Assembly: GCA_016763695.1 (NCBI GenBank)
Contig: JAESTH010000266.1
Location: 1 to 60,341 of the forward strand
Reading direction: 5' to 3'
Source of the DNA: Alcanivoracaceae bacterium
GTDB taxonomy: Bacteria > Pseudomonadota > Gammaproteobacteria > Xanthomonadales > Marinicellaceae
DNA: 60,341 bases
The translations under genes and the position numbers were made by a program. A model generated the notes under the pieces. The model ran no database searches, was not told where the DNA came from, and saw only the letters and a program-made list of their open reading frames with translations. This document shows, piece by piece, positions 17,411 to 26,753 of the stretch. How positions within the stretch are numbered: position 1 is the stretch's first letter; every line of letters starts with the position of its first letter.

Positions 17411-17434
17411 AGTATAATGTTGGCAAATTATACT
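17411..17434 (+). promoter_or_regulatory. -10 box embedded in an inverted repeat before the SPFH gene
   Basis: AGTATAAT (17411-17418) and ATTATACT (17427-17434) form a perfect 8-bp inverted repeat around GTTGGCAA. The left arm contains TATAAT at 17413, so the repeat would cover the -10 and the transcription start, as an operator would. The -35 is poor. Confidence 0.45.
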
Positions 17435-17452
17435 ATTGAATGGGAGTTTTTT

Positions 17453-18571
17453 ATGGGTTTATTTGACAAACTGTTTGCTGAATTGGTTGATATTATTGAC
17501 TGGACTGATGATACTAATAATACCTTGGTGTACCGTTTCCCCCGTTATGGCAATGAAATTAAAAATGGAGCGATGTTGACGGTAAGGGAGGGACAAGTTG
17601 CTGTATTGGTTAATGAAGGGCAGGTGGCAGATGTTTATGAGCCTGGTCTATATAAACTGGAGACTGCCAATATGCCAATTCTTTCAACTCTACAGGGTTG
17701 GGCATATGGTTTTGAAAGTCCATTTAAAGCGGAAGTTTATTTCTTTAATACCACCCAGTTTACAGATATGAAATGGGGTCTGCGTAATCCATTGATTATG
17801 CGTGATTCTGAATTTGGCATGGTCAGGTTGAGAGCTTTTGGTTCCTATGCTTTTAAAGTCAGTGATGTTAAGACGCTATTAACTGAAATTGTCGGAACAG
17901 ATGGTCATTTTACTGTTGAAGAAATATCTGAACAGTTACGAAATCTTATGGTTTCTGGATTTGCCAATGTAGTGGCAAATTCGGGTGTATCAATACTTGA
18001 CTTGGCTGGTAATTACGATAATTTGGGAGATTTGTTAGCAGAGCAACTCAATCCTGAATTTGGCAATTTTGGTCTTTCTCTGACTAAGTTATTGGTTGAA
18101 AACATTTCATTACCTGAAGCGGTAGAAAAAGCACTGGATGAACGTTCATCAATGGGAGCAATTGGCGATTTAGACAAGTTTACGAAATTTCAGGCAGCGC
18201 AGTCCATGCGTGATGCAGCACAAAATCCAGGTGGTGCTGCTGGTGCTGGTATTGGTATGGGAATGGGTTTTGCGATGGCACAATCTTTTGGTAATGCTTT
18301 GTCAAAAGATTCGGAAAAACCCACAAATCAGACGACCAATCAGCAGGTGCCACCACCGATTCCTGAAGTTGAACACTTTTATATTGTGGTCAATGGTAAA
18401 AAGGCGGGCCCTTTTAATTTGGCAGCGATTCATGAAAATATTAAAAATGCCAGCATGACAGCCGATACTCTGGTTTGGAAAGCGGGCATGTCTGATTGGC
18501 AGCCTGCCAGAGATGTGCGGGTGATTGCTGGTTTATTGAACAGCGAACCACCTCCTATCCCAACTGCATAG
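17453..18571 (+). CDS. SPFH-domain protein with C-terminal GYF_2 domain (YdjI-like)
   Basis: ATG 17453 is preceded by TGGGAG; an upstream ATG at 17417 lies inside the promoter and is rejected. From there the protein is 372 residues. Residues 1-210 match the bacterial SPFH/virion-core-like family: AMLTVREGQVAVLVNEG, EPGLYKLETANMPIL, MKWGLRNPLIMRDSEFG. A Gly/Ala/Met-rich low-complexity linker follows (GGAAGAGIGMGMGFAMAQ, about 270-290), then a GYF_2 domain (FYIVVNGKKAGPFNLAAI, TLVWKAGMSDWQPA). SPFH proteins assemble into membrane-associated rings. The next gene begins 11 bases downstream and encodes its usual zinc-ribbon partner. The biological role of the pair is not established. Confidence 0.82.
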   Translation: MGLFDKLFAELVDIIDWTDDTNNTLVYRFPRYGNEIKNGAMLTVREGQVAVLVNEGQVADVYEPGLYKLETANMPILSTLQGWAYGFESPFKAEVYFFNTTQFTDMKWGLRNPLIMRDSEFGMVRLRAFGSYAFKVSDVKTLLTEIVGTDGHFTVEEISEQLRNLMVSGFANVVANSGVSILDLAGNYDNLGDLLAEQLNPEFGNFGLSLTKLLVENISLPEAVEKALDERSSMGAIGDLDKFTKFQAAQSMRDAAQNPGGAAGAGIGMGMGFAMAQSFGNALSKDSEKPTNQTTNQQVPPPIPEVEHFYIVVNGKKAGPFNLAAIHENIKNASMTADTLVWKAGMSDWQPARDVRVIAGLLNSEPPPIPTA

Positions 18572-18581
18572 ATCTGGATAA

Positions 18582-19685
18582 ATGTCAGAACAGGAATCGT
18601 CAGAAGCTCAAACGGTAGAACATTTTCAGTTTATCTGTAAACAGTGTGGCTTTGAGCTTGATCATGAGATTGGACACAACTCTCTGGTTTGTCAATCCTG
18701 TGGTGAAGTTGAGCCCATTGAGACTGAGTCTTTTAATGTTTTTCATGCCAATCCTTATGATTCTACTGTATTAAAACTGATACATAAGGAACCCAATGAA
18801 GTTCATCATCATGTTCGTTGTGATACTTGTGGTGCAGGATTTGATTTCGCAAAAGATACCCATGCTGATGAATGTCCATATTGTGGTAGCAATATTGTTG
18901 TGCCTGTCAATTTGCAGCGGCAGCTGGTACCTGATGCTATTATTCCTTTTGATATTAAAGAACAGCAGGCTAATGAGTCTTTCCAAAAGTGGATAAAAGG
19001 CTTATGGTTTGCCCCTAACTCTTTAAAAAGACTGGCGATGCGCAAGCACCCGATTCAGGGAACTTATATTCCATATTGGGGGTTTGATGCAGATACCTAT
19101 AGTCAATATTCTGGCCAAAGGGGCACAAACTATACTACCACTGTTACGGTAAGAGTCGATGGTAAAACCCAAACCCGTTTGGTGACCAAGATTCGATGGC
19201 GATCAGTTCGAGGTCATGTTACCCATGAGTTTGATAATGTATTGGTACCTGCCAGTGAGTTGTTATCGCAAAAGTTGACTACATCTATGAAAAAGTGGAA
19301 TTTAACTAAATCGCAAAATTATAGCCCAAAATATTTAAGCGGTTATAAGTCAGAACTTTATCAGATAGGTTTGCCTAGAGCTTATAAATATTCGCAGGAA
19401 ATTATGACTCGATATATTCGTCGTTTGGTGCGCAGAGACATAGGTGGTGACCACCAGAGAATTAGTTCTTTAAATACTCGTTATGAACGTGTTGGTTTTA
19501 AGCTGATGCTTATGCCATTGTGGGTTTCTGCTTTTCTCTATAATAAAAAAACATTTCAATTTATTATCAATGGTCAGACGGGTGAGGTTAAAGGGGAAAG
19601 GCCTTATAGTTGGGTGAAGATTTTATCTCTGGTTTTGTTTATTGCAGCTGTTGGTGCGGGCATATATTTTGCTCAGAACAGATGA
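18582..19685 (+). CDS. Zinc-ribbon protein with C-terminal membrane helix, SPFH partner
   Basis: A 367-residue protein with two Cys4 zinc ribbons: CKQCGFELDHEIG with CQSCGEVEP (residues 14-45), and CDTCGAGFDFA with CPYCGSNIVVP (67-95). Such proteins are often mislabelled as primosomal protein N-prime because of the ribbons, but no helicase motifs are present. The central part (RGTNYTTTVTVRVDGKTQTR) is beta-rich and unknown to me. One hydrophobic helix ends the chain (about 345-362, ILSLVLFIAAVGAGIYFA), making it a tail-anchored protein. It is co-transcribed with the SPFH gene. Confidence 0.78.
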   Translation: MSEQESSEAQTVEHFQFICKQCGFELDHEIGHNSLVCQSCGEVEPIETESFNVFHANPYDSTVLKLIHKEPNEVHHHVRCDTCGAGFDFAKDTHADECPYCGSNIVVPVNLQRQLVPDAIIPFDIKEQQANESFQKWIKGLWFAPNSLKRLAMRKHPIQGTYIPYWGFDADTYSQYSGQRGTNYTTTVTVRVDGKTQTRLVTKIRWRSVRGHVTHEFDNVLVPASELLSQKLTTSMKKWNLTKSQNYSPKYLSGYKSELYQIGLPRAYKYSQEIMTRYIRRLVRRDIGGDHQRISSLNTRYERVGFKLMLMPLWVSAFLYNKKTFQFIINGQTGEVKGERPYSWVKILSLVLFIAAVGAGIYFAQNR

Positions 19686-19690
19686 GGCAT

Positions 19691-19726
19691 ATACATTCCC
19701 ACTGACCATAGTTATGCATATACTTC
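19691..19726 (+). repeat. Dispersed 36-bp repeat, copy 1
   Basis: ATACATTCCCACTGACCATAGTTATGCATATACTTC-like sequence lying between two convergent genes. It matches, in inverse orientation, 37681-37714 (about 32 of 35 bases) and shares the core CTGACCATAGTTATG with 30027-30062 and 37847-37882. Confidence 0.6.
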
Positions 19727-19742
19727 ATAGATGAGTATCTCT

Positions 19743-20555
19743 TTACAATATATCTTCATATTTTGAGAAGTTATAATCAGCATAAAGTGATTTTAATTGT
19801 TTTAATAAGATTTTAGCTTGCTCATATTTGTGTTGTGTCATTAGTTCTTCAAGTTTTTCTATTTGCTTATCTATTTTTTTCTCTCTATCCATATAAATAT
19901 CCTCTGCTTCCAGTGATACTGAATCTGCAATTGTGATGCTATCAAGTTCTATTATGTCTTCATTATGCTCTACTTGTTCTATGGATTTTCTAGCAGCCTT
20001 GCTTGGAGTTTGTAACAGCACTGGTTGCTCTGATAGCAGTGATTTGTTTTCCATATTGATAGTGCTTTCTTCAATAAAGTTAACTATTTTTTCTGCAGCT
20101 TCTGGTTTCTGTTTAGTGGTAAGTAATAGTCCTGCTAGCCCTGAAGAGTCAGGTTTTGCGGTCTCTTTTTTTAATTTCTTTTGAGTATTTATTTTCTTAT
20201 TTATAGCCGGAGCAGTATTAACAGGTCGTTGAGCAAAATTATCCACAGGAATAGATTCTGGCATAACTTCAAGGTTCATTTCCTCTTGTTGAATATCCAT
20301 GTACTCAGGCTGAGTTGTTATTTGTTTACTTTCATTTTGGAGATTAATGATGATGGAAAAGCTCATTACCATGACTGCTGCAGTTGATAGCCCAAATAAC
20401 CAACTTTTTCTTTTAAATTTTTGAGGTTTTTTTTGGGGGGTGCAACTTTGTTTAGCTTGAGATAGGATTAAGTTATCTAGTGTAAGAGGAGATGATTCAT
20501 CCTGGCTTTTTTTATATAAATCTTCAATAGGGCCTTTTATATGATTTTCACTCAT
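19743..20555 (-). CDS. Membrane protein, possible anti-sigma factor
   Basis: A 270-residue protein starting 4 bases inside the end of the sigma gene. The cytoplasmic N-terminus spans residues 1-48, with a basic KRKSW just before a transmembrane helix (about 50-69, LFGLSTAAVMVMSFSIIINL). The periplasmic part is long, polar and low in Cys, with a charged coiled coil at the end (KIDKQIEKLEELMTQHKYEQ). I recognise no family. Position and topology suggest it restrains the ECF factor or senses an envelope signal. Confidence 0.6.
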   Translation of the reverse strand: MSENHIKGPIEDLYKKSQDESSPLTLDNLILSQAKQSCTPQKKPQKFKRKSWLFGLSTAAVMVMSFSIIINLQNESKQITTQPEYMDIQQEEMNLEVMPESIPVDNFAQRPVNTAPAINKKINTQKKLKKETAKPDSSGLAGLLLTTKQKPEAAEKIVNFIEESTINMENKSLLSEQPVLLQTPSKAARKSIEQVEHNEDIIELDSITIADSVSLEAEDIYMDREKKIDKQIEKLEELMTQHKYEQAKILLKQLKSLYADYNFSKYEDIL

Positions 20556-21103
20556 TTTAGATTCTCTAGATTTAATCTTAATTTGTTAATTGCATAACGA
20601 TAACGGCTTTTAATTTTTTCTATGCCTTCCTGTAGCATCTCAGCAATCTGTGGTAGAGTTAATAGTGCTTCCTGGTGTAGTAAGAAGACCTCTCGTTGAT
20701 TAAATGGTAGTTTTGCAATCGCCTGTTTTAAACCTTTACCTAATCTTTTGGTTTGTAGTTCATCTTCAGGTCTCCAGTTGATGCTGCCATCAACAATATC
20801 ATCGGTAGTAGCTTCAAAGGCATTTATCTCCAGGCTGTTTCTTCGATACCAATCAACCAGTCGATTGTGAGCTAGAGTATATAACCAGGTTTTAAATTTG
20901 GCAACATTTGTGTAGTTGTCCTTACTATTGATGATTTTTAGCCATAAATCCTGAAACAACTCCTGACATATAGCCTCGTTGCTGACGTGACGCAGAAAAT
21001 AGCGATAAAGGGCATCTTTATAGCGGCTATAAAGCTGCTCAAAAGCTTGTACATCATCTTTGGCAAATGCTAACATAAGCTCTTCATCGCTGGGTTGTTT
21101 CAT
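20552..21103 (-). CDS. ECF-family RNA polymerase sigma factor
   Basis: A 183-residue protein with sigma region 2 (FEQLYSRYKDALYRYFLRHV, ICQELFQDLWLKII, FKTWLYTLAHNRLVDWYRR) and region 4 (LPFNQREVFLLHQEALLTLP, IAEMLQEGIEKIKSRYRYAI). It is the second gene of a minus-strand operon: vWA lipoprotein, sigma, membrane protein, with 29 bases to the vWA gene and an ATG/stop overlap to the next. This gene order is seen in other gammaproteobacteria; the target genes are unknown. Confidence 0.88.
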   Translation of the reverse strand: MKQPSDEELMLAFAKDDVQAFEQLYSRYKDALYRYFLRHVSNEAICQELFQDLWLKIINSKDNYTNVAKFKTWLYTLAHNRLVDWYRRNSLEINAFEATTDDIVDGSINWRPEDELQTKRLGKGLKQAIAKLPFNQREVFLLHQEALLTLPQIAEMLQEGIEKIKSRYRYAINKLRLNLENLK

Positions 21104-21132
21104 TCACATTGACTGGAAATTATTGATTCACC

Positions 21133-22845
21133 TTATTTTACTGTATTAGCTTGTTGAGTTGTTAAACTTTCTGCTAATGATACCAATTGTAAAAATTCGC
21201 CACGGTAGCCATAATTATCATCGCTGATGGTTTGTCTAGCCAGGTTTTGCACATCCTTATAATTAAAGTGTTGAGTCATGTTACCACCTCTTAGTAGCTG
21301 TCCGAAAGCGGCTACTGCCGCAGATAGTTTGAAATTATGGGAAGTGCTTTCAATATTATCCAACAATTGATGTGTGTTTAAGGTTTTAACTAGCAGTTTT
21401 GAAGTGTCTTCATCAACTGGTTTATATCTGACTTTAAGTGTGGCTATTTCATCGGAGTGGCTGCTTTTTTGTTTGTTATTTTGATATTTTAACGGTTCTA
21501 GCCAGCCCTTATCACCCTTGAGCACAATTTCATATAAGGCTGTGACAGAATGTCCTGCACCAATTTCTCCAGCATCGATCTTGTCATTGTTAAAATCTTC
21601 ATTATTTAACAGGCGATTTTCATAACCGATTAAACGGTACTGGGTTACGATGTTTGGGTTGAACTCTATCTGGATTTTTACATCCTTGGCTATGGTCATC
21701 AAGGTAGCACTCATCTCTTGTACTAATACTTTATTGGCTTCTTTTAATGTATCTATATAGGCGTAGTTACCATTGCCTGCATCGGCTAACTGCTCCATCA
21801 ATGCATCATTGTAGTTACCACTACCAAATCCCAGAGTTGTTAGAGATATGCCAGTTGTTCTTTTGCGTTCAGCCAGTTCTTTTAACTGTTCAAAATTGGT
21901 AGTGCCCACATTAAAGTCACCATCAGTGGCTATGATAACGCGATTTATTCCACCTTTGATAAAATTATCTTCGGTTATTTGATAGGCAAGATTAATACCA
22001 GCTGCACCATTGGTAGATCCACCTGCGTTTAGTTTATCTAATGCCTGTAGTATTTTGGACTTTTTATCACCACTGGTAGAATCTAATACTGCACCTGCAG
22101 CACCAGCATAAACCACGATGGCTACTTTATCCTGTTTGCGTAAGTTTTTGGTTAGCAGTTTAAATGATGACTTTAGCAAACCTAATTTATTTGCTGAATT
22201 CATCGAGCCTGATACATCAATTAAAAAAGTAAGATTGGATGCCGGTCTTTGTTGGTTTTCTATTTCATATCCCTGAATACCTATATGTAACAATTTTGCA
22301 TTGCTGTTCCATGGAGATGGTGCCAGTTCGGTTGAAATAGAAAAGGGTTGTGAATTATCGGTTGGATTTGGGTAATCATAACTGAAATAATTGATCAGTT
22401 CCTCTACACGAATGGCATCTTTGGGTGGAATAAGGCCATTATTAAGCATTCTACGCATATTGCTATATGCACCAGTATCAACGTCTATGCTAAATGTAGA
22501 AACGGGATGATTTTGCGTTAATTTAATTCGATTGTCTTTGAAGTGTTGGTAGTTTTCGGCATTACGTTCTGCTGAGAAATATGCTGCAGGCATAGGTGAT
22601 GCTGCCACCAGACCATCTGCGATTGCATAGTGAGCTATGGGTTTGCTAATATTTTTTGTTTTTTTCGGGACATGAAGAACATTGGCTCCTGTAACTGTAA
22701 TTTGATCCAGTTCAGTTGTGCTTTCAAATTCAACTTTTTCTTCAACAAGTCGCTGATCCGATTTTTGCTTGTTTTCATATTGACTGCAAGCAGTAATGGC
22801 TGCAATTGCAATAAATAGTGCTGTTTTTTTGACAATGGATTTCAT
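21133..22845 (-). CDS. vWA-domain lipoprotein, YfbK-like
   Basis: A 570-residue lipoprotein: signal ending AAITACSQ with lipidated Cys near residue 20, then about 90 variable residues, a vWF precursor segment (TFSIDVDTGAYSNMRRMLN, VEELINYFSYDYP), a von Willebrand A domain with an intact MIDAS (FLIDVSGSMNSANKLG, then ATDGDFNVG), and the C-terminal DUF3520 region (LKVRYKPVDEDTSKLL, AVAAFGQLLRG). The metal site predicts protein-protein binding at the outer membrane or in the periplasm. It heads the operon with an ECF sigma factor, so it may be part of that envelope-signalling circuit. E. coli YfbK has the same architecture but no known function. Confidence 0.85.
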   Translation of the reverse strand: MKSIVKKTALFIAIAAITACSQYENKQKSDQRLVEEKVEFESTTELDQITVTGANVLHVPKKTKNISKPIAHYAIADGLVAASPMPAAYFSAERNAENYQHFKDNRIKLTQNHPVSTFSIDVDTGAYSNMRRMLNNGLIPPKDAIRVEELINYFSYDYPNPTDNSQPFSISTELAPSPWNSNAKLLHIGIQGYEIENQQRPASNLTFLIDVSGSMNSANKLGLLKSSFKLLTKNLRKQDKVAIVVYAGAAGAVLDSTSGDKKSKILQALDKLNAGGSTNGAAGINLAYQITEDNFIKGGINRVIIATDGDFNVGTTNFEQLKELAERKRTTGISLTTLGFGSGNYNDALMEQLADAGNGNYAYIDTLKEANKVLVQEMSATLMTIAKDVKIQIEFNPNIVTQYRLIGYENRLLNNEDFNNDKIDAGEIGAGHSVTALYEIVLKGDKGWLEPLKYQNNKQKSSHSDEIATLKVRYKPVDEDTSKLLVKTLNTHQLLDNIESTSHNFKLSAAVAAFGQLLRGGNMTQHFNYKDVQNLARQTISDDNYGYRGEFLQLVSLAESLTTQQANTVK

Positions 22846-23063
22846 TGTGTTAAACCTCGTATTGATTAAATGTAGTGTTTTAATCGCAGTAGGTTCGGTA
22901 AAGGGTTAATTGTTTTTAAAATAATTCAGTATTTCTTGGGTGCGGGGTTTTAACCCTGCCTTACTTTTGTTGTTTAGTGCTTAACCATTATGACCGAGAA
23001 TGGCAAAACTAAAGTCTCGCATCCGTGAGGAATTTCACAGTCTCTCAGCGATACTACTGTGTT
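22846..23063. other. Intergenic region with GC-richer hairpin-like segment
   Basis: No gene seen. The segment 22990-23055 is less AT-rich than its surroundings and carries short inverted repeats (GTGAGGAATTTCAC at 23016-23029) and the motif GACCGAGAATGG that resembles the end of the palindromic repeat family. It may be a degenerate repeat copy or a transcript end. Confidence 0.3.
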
Positions 23064-23369
23064 TCAAGCTAAAACCAGGTAAACCATAAAGAAACCAGTA
23101 GGAAATAGTAAAAGATAGATGTTGATGGCTTGTTGATAGGATTTTATTGTCTTTGGGTCTTTTTGTTGTTTTTTAAAACTATATAGCCAGACCAGTTCAA
23201 GAATTTGTAAAAACACACATAAAAGAATAAATACGGTCGCAAATATCCCTAGCATTCTTGACCACGAGCTTGTAGAAAAGCCATAGGAAACAACGGCCGC
23301 AATATTAACGATGATAATAAATATAATTAGTGCTAATCTTAAAGGTGTAAAGGCTGATTGTGATTGCAT
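23064..23369 (-). CDS. Small membrane protein, unknown function
   Basis: A 101-residue protein with three hydrophobic segments (about residues 10-31, 36-58 and 78-100) separated by a short basic loop (FKKQQKDPKTIKSYQQ). No family recognised. It lies alone between the vWA operon and the diguanylate cyclase gene on the same strand. Confidence 0.55.
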   Translation of the reverse strand: MQSQSAFTPLRLALIIFIIIVNIAAVVSYGFSTSSWSRMLGIFATVFILLCVFLQILELVWLYSFKKQQKDPKTIKSYQQAINIYLLLFPTGFFMVYLVLA

Positions 23370-23456
23370 GATATTTTAAGATATTTTTAAAATGTGGATT
23401 TTAGCAGTTTGAGTAAAATCTTACTAGCCAAATTTTGATTTAGCTAAGAGTAGTAT

Positions 23457-24569
23457 TCAAGTAGCGGCTATTTTGTTCTTGCCATTAATTTTAGCGTGAT
23501 ATAACATTTTATCAGCAGAACCAATTAATTCATACAGCGTTGAGTGTGAATTACCTTCAAAGGAGATACCAATACTGACAGTTACATTAAATGTTTGATT
23601 TTCTGAACCTTTATAGTTATATTCTTCGATGGTTTTTCTTATTTCTTCGGCAATGCTAATACACTGTTTACGGGTATTATTCTGGATGAATATAATAAAT
23701 TCTTCTCCTCCAAACCTAACAATACAGGTAGAACTGCTGCTGGTGATGATGCTTTTTAAAATTTGTGCAGTATTTTTTATAACCCAATCTCCAATTTGAT
23801 GACCATGTACATCATTGATAGATTTAAAGTCGTCAATATCTAGCATTATGATAGCTTGATTCGGTTTTGGTTTTTCTTGTGAACCTAAATTTTCTTTTGA
23901 CCACACGTCAAATCCATGTCTATTATAAACCTGAGTTAAAGAATCCAGCATCGAACGTTTGTGAATTAATAATGCAAACTTATAACTCTCAATATGAGTT
24001 TCACTAACTTTAATGGCCACAATTATTGTAAATACATGAGTGCCGATAGATTTTATAAATAATGTTGATAGGTAGTTGTGATATTGTGGAGCAAAGTAAA
24101 AAAGAATGAGGTTATTGAGAAGTGTTCCAATAATAAATGAGATTATGATTTGTTTGTTTGAATATAATGGTGCTAATGTGACAATAACAAGAAAAAAGTA
24201 TATATAAGCTAAAGAAATTAGATATATTTTTTCATTTAGAAATGTGTGTAAATAGACATATGAGCTTAATGATATCAACCCTAATACTAATATTAAGACG
24301 GGAATGTGTTGTTTAAGTTTATCTAGTTTGATAATAAATATAATTAAGATTAGTGGAATAGAAGCAGAGATACGAACCATCAAAATTTGATTAAAATATT
24401 TCGGATAATCTCTAAAGTCGTAGTATGAGAAAAGTATAAAGAAAAACACACCTGTCAGCATAATTATTTTTATGGTTGGTAATAGTCTCTTAAGCTGATA
24501 ATCTTGATAACTCGGAAATACTAAGTTATCTTTGTATTGATCTAAAATTTGAGTTGTCGGCTTGTCCAT
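23457..24569 (-). CDS. Membrane-bound diguanylate cyclase
   Basis: ATG 24569 is preferred over TTG 24575. About 370 residues: six hydrophobic helices in the first 180 residues form an integral sensor region, then a GGDEF domain with AIIMLDIDDFKSINDVHGHQ, the active-site loop RFGGEEFIIFIQ (about residue 285) and SIGISFEG. All residues for making cyclic-di-GMP from GTP are present. The RxxD inhibitory site expected five residues before GGEEF is absent (that position reads Ser/Thr-rich), so product inhibition through that site is unlikely. The gene is monocistronic. Confidence 0.9.
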   Translation of the reverse strand: MDKPTTQILDQYKDNLVFPSYQDYQLKRLLPTIKIIMLTGVFFFILFSYYDFRDYPKYFNQILMVRISASIPLILIIFIIKLDKLKQHIPVLILVLGLISLSSYVYLHTFLNEKIYLISLAYIYFFLVIVTLAPLYSNKQIIISFIIGTLLNNLILFYFAPQYHNYLSTLFIKSIGTHVFTIIVAIKVSETHIESYKFALLIHKRSMLDSLTQVYNRHGFDVWSKENLGSQEKPKPNQAIIMLDIDDFKSINDVHGHQIGDWVIKNTAQILKSIITSSSSTCIVRFGGEEFIIFIQNNTRKQCISIAEEIRKTIEEYNYKGSENQTFNVTVSIGISFEGNSHSTLYELIGSADKMLYHAKINGKNKIAAT

Positions 24570-24646
24570 AAACAATTGAAAAATATCATACTAGCATGGA
24601 ATTTATAAAAAATAATGATTAAGAATATTTAATTTGTAAATTTATG

Positions 24647-26431
24647 TCAATTCACTTCTATATTTCCTGTCTGTATACTCCAGAGTTTAAAATAAATTCC
24701 TTCGTTATAAAGTAGTTCATTATGGGTGCCAGATTCTACTATCTTACCTTTGTCCAATACATGGATAACATCGGCGCTGACTATGGTGGATAATCTGTGT
24801 GCTATGACTAATAGTGTTCTATTTTTTGCGATTTGTTGCATGGATTTTTGAATGGCTGCTTCGGTTTCATTATCAACGGCTGAGGTGGCTTCATCCAATA
24901 TTAGAATGGCAGGGTTTTTAAGGATGGCTCTGGCCAGAGAAATACGTTGCCGTTGACCACCAGATAGTTTTATACCGCGTTCTCCGACTAAAGTTTCATA
25001 GTTTTGGGGTAGGGCGTTAATAAAATCTTCAGCTTCAGCCAATTTTGCTGCTTCTTGGATTTCTTTATCTGTAGGATCATTTTTTCCGTAAGCAATATTA
25101 TCTTTGATGCTACCATCAAATAAAAATATATCCTGTGAAACCAGTCCTATTGACTGTCTTAAATCATTTATTTTAATATCTTCAATATTAATATTGTTAA
25201 TGGTAATATTACCAGAAGTTGGACTATAAAATCTCAGTAATAATTTCATTAAAGTACTTTTTCCTGAACCCGTTTGACCAACGAAAGCGGTCACTTCTGA
25301 TTTATTGATGGTGATATTTATATCAGATAAAACGACTTGTGAGTTGGAGCTATATGAAAATCGGACTAAATTGAAGTTGATATTTTGGGACATATCTGCG
25401 GTTTTGGTTATATTTTTGTCAATGATTTCGATCGGTGTTTCCAACAAGTCTAAAATTCTTCGTACTGATGCCATTGCTCGTTCATATAAGTCCATAGTGA
25501 TGGCAAGTGAAGTAAATGGCCACAATAATCTCTGCGTTAAAAATACTAACATGCCGTATGCACCAACAGTTATTACACCGTCAAGGGCATCAAAACCACC
25601 AATAATAAAGGTAGCTAAAAAGCCAGTTAATATTGCCATTCGAATAATAGGTGTAAATGCGGCACTGATTTTGATGGCTTCTTTATTGGCTTTTTGATAA
25701 TCTGAGCTGAGTTTAGAGAGGTGATCTAACTCTTTGTTTTCTCTGGTGAAACTCTTTATTGTTGCAATGCCCATGATCTTGTTGCTTATGGCTGTTGCCA
25801 ATATTCCTGTTTGCCTCCTCACCTCAAAGTACCGTGGTTGGGCTTTTCGTTGAAAGAAAAAGGCACCAAAAATAATCAAAGGTATGGGTAGAAAGGCAAA
25901 TACGGCAATTTTTACCGAAATATAAAAGAATATTGCACCCACTCCAATAACAGAGACGATGACCTGGATAATATCATTGGCTCCGATGTTGAGAAACCTC
26001 TCCAGTTGGTTAACATCATCATTGAGAATAGCTGTTAAATTACCGCTGGCCTGATTTTCAAAAAAGGCCATATCCATGTTTTGCATGCGATCATAAGCAT
26101 CTGTACGCATCTTGTGTTGTAAACTTTGTGCCAGATTTCTCCATAGTATTGCATATAAAAATTGGAATACTGATTCACCCAACCAAATGAAGAAAGTTAA
26201 AACTGCCAGTGCAATCAGTTGTGATTTAGGCTCGACATAGCCAAAACTGGCAAGAAAAGAATCTTGTTTGCTAACCACTACATCAATGGCAATACCGATC
26301 AGGATTTCCGGGGCAATATCAAATAATTTATTTATCACAGAGCTAATACTGGCTAATACAATTTTGATTCTTAGCCCTTGTGCGTATTTTATCAATCGAA
26401 TAATTGGCTTTTGTTTATTCAGATTGGTCAT
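24647..26431 (-). CDS. ABC exporter, fused membrane and ATPase domains (MsbA-like)
   Basis: A 594-residue half-transporter working as a homodimer. Residues 1-325 hold six transmembrane helices; the ATPase domain has Walker A (VGQTGSGKSTLMKLLL), the Q-loop (LVSQDIFLFDGS), the signature LSGGQRQRISLA, Walker B (ILILDEATSAVDNE) and the H-loop (VIAHRLSTI). The substrate is not predictable; lipid and multidrug exporters share this layout. Its first 17 bases overlap the DUF3301 gene. A second exporter of the same class is at 55199. Confidence 0.9.
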   Translation of the reverse strand: MTNLNKQKPIIRLIKYAQGLRIKIVLASISSVINKLFDIAPEILIGIAIDVVVSKQDSFLASFGYVEPKSQLIALAVLTFFIWLGESVFQFLYAILWRNLAQSLQHKMRTDAYDRMQNMDMAFFENQASGNLTAILNDDVNQLERFLNIGANDIIQVIVSVIGVGAIFFYISVKIAVFAFLPIPLIIFGAFFFQRKAQPRYFEVRRQTGILATAISNKIMGIATIKSFTRENKELDHLSKLSSDYQKANKEAIKISAAFTPIIRMAILTGFLATFIIGGFDALDGVITVGAYGMLVFLTQRLLWPFTSLAITMDLYERAMASVRRILDLLETPIEIIDKNITKTADMSQNINFNLVRFSYSSNSQVVLSDINITINKSEVTAFVGQTGSGKSTLMKLLLRFYSPTSGNITINNINIEDIKINDLRQSIGLVSQDIFLFDGSIKDNIAYGKNDPTDKEIQEAAKLAEAEDFINALPQNYETLVGERGIKLSGGQRQRISLARAILKNPAILILDEATSAVDNETEAAIQKSMQQIAKNRTLLVIAHRLSTIVSADVIHVLDKGKIVESGTHNELLYNEGIYFKLWSIQTGNIEVN

Positions 26432-26753
26432 ATTGGTTGGAGCTTTGTTCTATGTGATCGGGATGAAAATACTGGATACTTATTACACGATAGCTTAATA
26501 GTTCTATTTTGCCCTGATATCTTTGATAATCTGAGGCATTGAATTCAAAAGCATAACTGCGAAGAAATCCAGTTTTTCCATTTATTCGTTTGATTTTCAT
26601 TGATTTCAGCGCAATGGAATCATCTAAAAACACCAGTTGCTTTCTTTGAGTTTCACTTTTGATATAGGCTCTAGCAATGTCTCTTGCTTTGGCGTTTGTG
26701 GCTATAAAGAGGATAAATAATCCAGTCAATAACAATAAGGGAATTTCTGTCAT
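26415..26753 (-). CDS. DUF3301 family membrane protein
   Basis: A 112-residue protein: one N-terminal membrane helix (residues 4-20, IPLLLLTGLFILFIATN), then a soluble domain with the family features QLVFLDDSIALKSMKIKR and FEFNASDYQRYQGKIEL. DUF3301 proteins are widespread in gammaproteobacteria and have no known role. The gene overlaps the start of the ABC exporter gene, implying coupled translation. Confidence 0.78.
   Translation of the reverse strand: MTEIPLLLLTGLFILFIATNAKARDIARAYIKSETQRKQLVFLDDSIALKSMKIKRINGKTGFLRSYAFEFNASDYQRYQGKIELLSYRVISIQYFHPDHIEQSSNQYDQSE

Noticed and set aside
17417-17452. Upstream ATG of the SPFH protein
   Set aside because: It overlaps the TATAAT promoter box and lacks a ribosome site; ATG 17453 has TGGGAG in front.
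18582-19685. Primosomal protein N-prime
   Set aside because: Zinc ribbons are present but no helicase motifs, and the protein ends in a membrane helix.
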